Assembly: GCA_951812925.1 (NCBI GenBank)
Contig: OX638368.1
Span: 116,583,309 to 116,647,308, forward strand
Reading direction: 5' to 3'
Length of the DNA: 64,000 nucleotides
DNA from: Calliopum simillimum
Taxonomy: Eukaryota; Arthropoda; Insecta; Diptera; Lauxaniidae
The translations under genes were made by a program, and so were the position numbers. This document shows positions 58,661 through 64,000 of the stretch, piece by piece (the first letter of the stretch is position 1; each line of letters begins with the position of its first letter). Below the pieces are notes generated by a model. That model did no database searches and was not told the DNA's origin. It saw only the letters and a list, made by a program, of their open reading frames with translations.

Positions 58661-59893
58661 GGGGAGGGGGGGGCTAGTGTGGACAGTTTTTATATAATTA
58701 CAAAATTATATATGTAAATATATCATTTTTGTAATAAAGTAATTTTTAGCGATTACTTATACCTCTTGCCTTCATAATTGCATCAAAAGTTATGAATTTT
58801 TATTTTCATAAATGCTTTATTAATGCATTTTAAAAAGAGCTTACATTTGTCCACACCAGCCCCTTATACGGGGCTAGTGTGGACAACCATTGATTTAACT
58901 GGGGGCTAATGTGGACTCCATAAGAAACTTGATAATTCATACAAAAACGTTAAGAAAGAGTTCAGATACATGTTTATTCAAGAAAACAATGATGTAATAC
59001 AAATAATAATACAAATAAAAAATTAACTACCATCCCATGTTGTATTTGGAGAAATTTATATCAAACTTCATATAACTTGCTGATCGAGATGTTCCCGGCA
59101 GTTGTGCTTGTGGCAGCTTCGCCACTATTTCATTTCGGTGAATTTGGCTGGTATCCGGTATATCGGGATACGTGAATCTATCGTTATTTCTTTTTAGAAA
59201 CGTAATGTCGAAATCTTGAGAGCCGTGGATCGTGACAATTTGGCCAATATAAAATACTTTTTGTCCATGTTGTTTCAAACTTCATATAACTTGCTGATCG
59301 CGATGTTTCCGACAGTTGTTGTGGTTGTGGCAGCTTTGCCACTATTTCATTTCGGTAAATTTCGCTGGTATCCGGTAAATCGGGATACGTAAATCTGTCG
59401 TTCTTTCTTTTTAGTAACGTACTTTCTTAGAACGGCTTTTAGAAATGGTCTGACGATTTCTGGAGTCATTTCAGCTCCTGTGGACATGTCCACACTAGCC
59501 CCATTGCAGTTGTCCACACTAGCCCCTTCATGTCTTTTTAAACAAAAATAGTTTTTTTTAATCTTGCGGTAAAGTTCTTCAAAAATAATTTCAATGGTTT
59601 AAATAAACACTATTTTAAGATGTATTATCTATTAATACTGCAGCAGAAGAATAATTAGTTTAAAAGTATCACTGAAATTACGAAACAACAAAAAAATTAC
59701 TTTTTGCTGCGTAAAACACGTTCGGTCACGTTATCATGGAAAGCTGAACTGTCAACAAATGAATTTTTTTTTGGTGATGCAGAGTGCAAATACCAACTTG
59801 AAAAATATAAAACTGAAACAAAAAATTCAAAACGGCGCGAGAATTTGAATTTGTCCACACTAGCCCCCAGTCCACACTAGCCCCCCCCTCCCC
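58661..59893. mobile_element. TA-flanked pogo-like element, family D
   Basis: The 1,233-bp element lies between TA (58659-58660) and TA (59894-59895). The ends start GGGGAGGGGGGG and then GCTAGTGTGGAC. The motif 'ggggctagtgtggac' occurs at least eight times in both orientations (for example 58,849-58,884, where two copies form a hairpin, and 59,488-59,526). It carries a transposase C-terminus on the minus strand. Part of that region is duplicated. Confidence 0.85.
59027..59278 (-). pseudogene. C-terminal piece of a pogo/Tigger-like transposase
   Basis: The 83-residue frame reads GQIVTIHGSQDFDITFLKRN, then DRFTYPDIPDTSQIHRNEIV and AKLP. The pattern 'V.FL...... F..P...D...I....I...L' is typical of the last ~60 residues of many insect pogo-like transposases. 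The DDE domain is absent from the element. A diverged duplicate of bases 59,062-59,206 follows at 59,276-59,424 (offset 214 bp). Confidence 0.6.
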
Positions 59894-59896
59894 TAC

Positions 59897-60130
59897 AGGC
59901 ATGTTCACAATTTTGAATCCGATTGCAATCGGAATGGAATCAATCTTAAGATGCTCTGCGTTTCGAAAAACAAAATGGAATCGAAACTTTACTGTGCAAT
60001 ATTGCACAATAAATAAAATTGGCAACTGGCTTCAATCCGATTTATTGCAACGTAATTCCGATGTGGTGTTCAATATCGAAAGATTGATTCAATTCCGATT
60101 CCGATAGAAATCGGAACTCAGAACATGCCT
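59897..60130. mobile_element. 234-bp MITE beside family D
   Basis: The ends are AGGCATGTTC and its inverse (60121-60130). Inside are paired words 'ccgattgcaatcgg' and 'ccgatagaaatcgg'. The pogo-like element inserted 2 bp from its left end. Confidence 0.75.
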
Positions 60131-62120
60131 AATAGTTCAAATCAACAACACAAATAAAAACTTTCATCACAATTCCATAACCGAATTTACCGTCGGCATT
60201 TTGTCCACATAAATTAAACTCCACATAGCCCCCGGATGCAGCATCAGTGCGTTTTTCTTCATTTGACAACTCAGCTCTGTTAACACATACTAACACGCAC
60301 ACATACAAACACTCCAGCAAGCATACGCTCCAAACGACAAGACGGAAAATTCCATTTTTCTTCTACTTTCACCGTTTTTGCTCATTCATTTTCGTATAAA
60401 GACAAAGATGATTGCGTTCATTGCATCTCATCAAATGTAATGGCAGGCAGTTACAACAAAAACAGCAACACCAGCAATAACAACAACAAAATTCAACCAC
60501 TTCAAAATGCTTTATGGCTGCCAACGGTGCTGCCGCCGCTGCTGCTAAGAAAATAAATCAGCAGAAATGTATGCTACGCGCAGTTTTTGAGCAAGAAAAC
60601 TCGAATTCAAAATACGCTCTTTCTCTCTCTCTCGTTTTTTGTACAACTACTCATCACAACAACAATTACATTTCAGCCATATTTATTTATGATGTAAACA
60701 AGTCGTTAAAATCAGCAGCAAAACAACAACAATGACCGCAAATTGTATTTCCCCTACGCTGTTACGTTAACAGCGCTGCTTTTCGCAGCTACCTGTATGC
60801 TGTTGCTAGCAACGTCGCTGCTTTTGCATGCGCTCAATAAATGTTACCGTATGCTTTATTACCACTGTTGCTATCTCACTTATACGTATGTGTAAGGTGC
60901 TGCAGTTATGCCGCTTGCACAATTGTTTATGGCCGCCACTGATGCTTTATTATACGCGCGTGCCATAACAATGCGTGCTCTCATTTCAAGAGAGTACGCG
61001 AGAGTGGTGTTGTGTGAGCGCATGTCTTTTTATTGAGGAGCAGCAAAACTCTGTGACTTTTATTTGAGTCTGTGAGCTGAAGAAAATTTTTGCTAAAGCA
61101 GCTGTTTTGTGGGCGAACATATGTTAGTGTGGAGCAAAAGAGTGCAAAAGTATTAGAAAGAGATGCAAAGCAAACAATGTTTCGTAGGGCAACCATAGCA
61201 AGTGTGAGTAAGCAAGTCTCCGCCTTATTTATGGCCATTCTGAGTGCGAATCAGTGTTGGATAAGGTTAAAAATTTGATAAGATAAGAAGTAGAAACGGC
61301 ACCCAATTACTCAGGATGATATGGTTCGGGTGCCATTTCTTCTTTTGCATGTTTTAAGATATTTAAGAGTACAAATGTCAAACGCTTAAACTTACACTCA
61401 CTTCAGACTCGCAGAATTTTAGTCAGGTAGGACTTTCAATGATTCCTTTTTCATTTTAAATAGATTAGTTTGAGGTTTATGCTAATGTTTAAGAAAATTC
61501 TATGATCACCCTGAAAACAAGTAGCATCACGCCAGAATAGGTGTTAAATTAAATCTCGACAGTACCAATGACTTTGAAAAACTAAGTCTATTATAAGAAA
61601 ATAAACGCCAACAATTTTAACGTCTTCTGTTGATGTGGTCCAGCAGAAAAATAAACTTTAAGCGGATAACAAGGCGTCTATGGTTCCAAAGAAGAGGACT
61701 TATAAACGAAAGGTGGTTACTACATAGTTATGCTTCTACCGATCAAGGTGCAGAAAATACTTATTTTCAAGATGAATCTGGAGAAGACTATGCACAAACC
61801 AGTATGCCAGATGACTGGAATAAATTCGCTTTTAGTTCCTTAACTCATTTTCGGTCATTGTTAATTTTCAATCATTTTTTAAGCTGTGATAATTAGTGCC
61901 TTACAAAACTTTGATCTTTTGGCTGCTCGAAAATATTATTTAACCCCTCGAGTAGTTTGAGGGAGTGCACCCGGGTGATGGAAAAATACCTTGTCGATAG
62001 ACCTTTTTTTAAAAAATTATTTAAAATATAAAATAGTGACAATCAAAAAAAAATAATGATGAGGTTTTATAGAAAGTTTCAAATTATCATTTGCAGTTTA
62101 AAAACCCAATACCTGGCTAC
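60131..62120. other. Gene-free stretch with simple repeats
   Basis: CAA repeats lie around 60,450-60,490. A 73-codon frame at 60,514-60,735 (MAANGAAAAAAKKINQQKC...) is low-complexity. A 'ggcaccc...gggtgcc' hairpin lies at 61,299-61,334. An 88-codon frame at 61,630-61,896 shows no domain. I do not count these as genes. Confidence 0.45.
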
Positions 62121-62126
62121 ACCAGA

Positions 62127-63086
62127 CACGGTGCTCTTGAACAGTCGATAGGTTTTTTGGCTATGTGGAGAAAATCTGTGAATGGGGTTTCATTTGTATT
62201 AGCTTAGTGGGCTGGAAAATGCAAACCCCGAAATCGTAGCTGATCATCCCCGCGAAATATCGCAAAAATACATATCCCATATAAAAAAAAAAAAAATCGG
62301 AAAAAAACGCAACAAACAAATATAAAAATAGTTATATTTAATGTATTTTGCAATGTTGAATCAGAATCCGGCCTTAAAATTGCTATATCTCATACGGTTT
62401 TTGAGATATCTTAGCCTAAACAAGGAGAAAGACCGTTTTTGCTATATTTTGAAGCTATATAACTAGAATATAAAACATTCATACGCAAAATTTGATACAT
62501 TATCTGAAAGTCCCAATCTTTTTCTTTAAAACCGCATTCAAATTATGTCAATAACTTAATTTTTCTCTGATATATCGAAGACTGAAATAATGACAAAACA
62601 CGTTTTTTGCACTTTTTTAACTTTTTAGGTTAGGATATCTCCGAGAAAAATAAAGATATCGACATTACTTGAATTAGGTTTAAAAGATTGATTTAAGTTT
62701 TCCATTTCTGCATCAGAATTTACGGATATACGTCCTGTTATATAGCTCCAAAACACAACAATAAAACATAGCGTCGGCTTTTTTTCCTTATTTAGGCGAA
62801 GATATCTCAAAACCCGTATAAGATACAGCAATTTTAAGGCTGGATTCGGATTCAGCATTGTAAAATACATTCAAAATAACTATTTTTATATTTGTTTGTT
62901 GCGTTATTTTTTCTGAATTTTTTTCATTTTATATGGGATATGTATTTTTGCGATATTTTGCGGGGATGATCAGCTACGATTTCGGGGTTTGCATTTTTTA
63001 GACCACTATACTAATACAAATGAAACCCCGTTCACAGATTTTCTCCACATATTCAAAAAACCTATTGAGTGTTCAAGAGCACCGTG
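62127..63086. mobile_element. 960-bp palindromic (foldback) element
   Basis: The two halves are inverted copies with the centre near 62,606. The outer ~180 bp are very close ('gtagctgatcatccccgc', 'acatatcccatataaa', 'aatgcaaaccccgaaatcg'). Similarity continues with gaps almost to the middle ('ttttgagatatctt.gcctaaa'). The ends start CACGGTGCTCTTGAACA, and CAGA flanks both sides (62123-62126 and 63087-63090). A minus-strand frame (62,625-62,870) lies in one arm and shows no domain. Confidence 0.92.
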
Positions 63087-63089
63087 CAG

Positions 63090-64000
63090 ATAGGCGCAGG
63101 TATGTATAAGTCAAAGTTAGTGTTTGATTAATCGAATGTTGGCATTTAGCCCACACCACAAGATCGACGATATTTAGCTTCCGGCTGGCGGATTGTAAGG
63201 TGCTCATCAACCACGGTTGGTCGTATTTGCTTATGTTATAATAGAACTGCCCCTTATATCCGATTTTTTCCAATGATTTCTTCTCGATTTTTAAAAAAAT
63301 TTTCAAGCTTCCAAGGTGTTTGATGTTGTAGACTAGAGTTGTCGGATCACATGAACTGGTACTACACGTGAGTAAGTGAATGCATGAACAGGGGTACGAA
63401 ATCACGAACCTCCAAATAAAGTGCACTTGAGGTTCTCACAGGCACGTGAATTTGGTAAAAGTCATACATTTTGTACTTTTCGTTCTATCTACAAATACAA
63501 GTTCATACCTAGTATGAAAATGTAGAAGCGGACAAAGTGTCAAATATGTGCCACGCCCACTATTTAACGATAAATCAATAAAAAACTTAACACGCTTTAA
63601 CTCGCATGGACGCATACGCTGACAAAAAAGTGGGCGCTATATCTCGCCAACTATGCAAGCTATTTCGATGAAATTCGGTAGGCAGGTGACCCACATAAAT
63701 AGCATGCGCTGACCAAAATGTACATGATCAAACGATGTCACGCCTACTTTTTAACGATTTAAATAATAGGTACTTTACCACGTGCCACATCATAACTGTG
63801 ACGGTATACTTGAAAACTTACTGTCTTAGACAAAATAGTGTTAATAATTTTATAGTTCAGATTTAGGTATTTCTTAAGTTTATTCAATACTATCAAAGAC
63901 AGCAAATCCTTAGGAATTTAAATGTCTTATCACTTTTCAACACTATAGAGTTTTCACAATATTTCTCTTATGCTCTCAGTTATCTCTCGAAAAACTGGAA
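63090..64000. other. Dispersed-repeat relic, no gene
   Basis: At 63,535-63,780, 'gtgccacgcccac', 'gctatttcgatgaaattcgg' and 'cacgcctactttttaacga' are words common in old dispersed repeats of flies. A 117-codon frame at 63,073-63,426 on the minus strand is not recognised. Confidence 0.45.

Noticed and set aside
60514..60735. MAANGAAAAAA... 73-codon frame
   Set aside because: It is low complexity from GCT/CAG-type repeats, and the later residues are not protein-like. No splice or promoter support was seen.
1..64000. CRISPR arrays, bacterial operons, or viral genomes
   Set aside because: No regularly spaced repeats with unique spacers, no ribosome-binding sites or long prokaryotic frames, and no viral proteins were seen. 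Introns and transposons mark the DNA as animal nuclear.

Overview
The window looks like repeat-rich, AT-rich intergenic (or very long intronic) DNA from an insect, most likely a higher fly. The signs are many short CAA/CAG and GATG microsatellites, runs of the 'tacatatgta' kind, short introns inside transposon genes, and insect-type mariner, Tc1, PIF/Harbinger, hAT and non-LTR elements. I found no host gene that I can support with confidence. Almost every recognisable protein comes from a transposable element, and most are broken.

Layout. 0.7-2.0 kb: a complete but dead mariner. 2.07-4.82 kb: a PIF/Harbinger transposon with identical 26-bp ends, a TTA target duplication and two convergent, spliced, intact genes (a Myb/SANT-like protein and a DDE transposase); it is the best-preserved element here. 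4.9-5.7 and 7.87-8.97 kb: two arrays of a 15-bp minisatellite. 11.2 kb: a long hairpin. 13.3-14.2 kb: a TA-flanked pogo-like element, with a truncated relative at 18.9-19.5 kb. 15.5-16.9 kb: a 'ctttggtcttt' array split by a short hAT element with a perfect 8-bp duplication. 19.5-21.0 and 23.0-23.9 kb: two arrays of a 19-bp repeat in opposite orientation, with two copies of a short MITE between them. 23.9-25.4 kb: a ~155-bp satellite split by another hAT-type MITE, then the last codons of a non-LTR retrotransposon. 27.2-28.2 kb: a two-orientation array of a motif containing AACGCCCAAA. 31.5-33.4 kb: an element whose ends begin CACAGTG, the same heptamer as in antibody-gene recombination signals, with a 5-bp CACCG duplication (Transib-like), containing a nested pogo-like element. 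36.0-37.1 kb: another TA-flanked element between ~320-bp direct repeats. 40.2-42.3 kb: a decayed non-LTR retrotransposon (endonuclease plus reverse transcriptase). 44.7 kb: a mariner scrap. 45.1-47.1 kb: a hAT-like shell with nested inverted-repeat elements and a tRNA-like box. 49.9-51.0 kb: a dead Tc1-like transposon. 54.3 kb: a 190-bp hairpin MITE. 56.6-57.8 kb: a second reverse-transcriptase relic on the minus strand. 57.8-58.4 kb: a foldback element. 58.7-59.9 kb: a fourth pogo-like element. 62.1-63.1 kb: a 960-bp near-perfect palindrome.

How the parts relate. The window is a record of nested insertions. Four TA-flanked families share one design: G-rich ends whose terminal motif recurs inside the element, with two or three of them keeping only the last piece of a transposase-like protein. 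Several long inverted repeats could be transcribed into hairpin RNA. The Harbinger pair (DNA-binding protein plus transposase) is the only set of genes that could still work together. All calls rest on reading the sequence by eye; no database search was possible.
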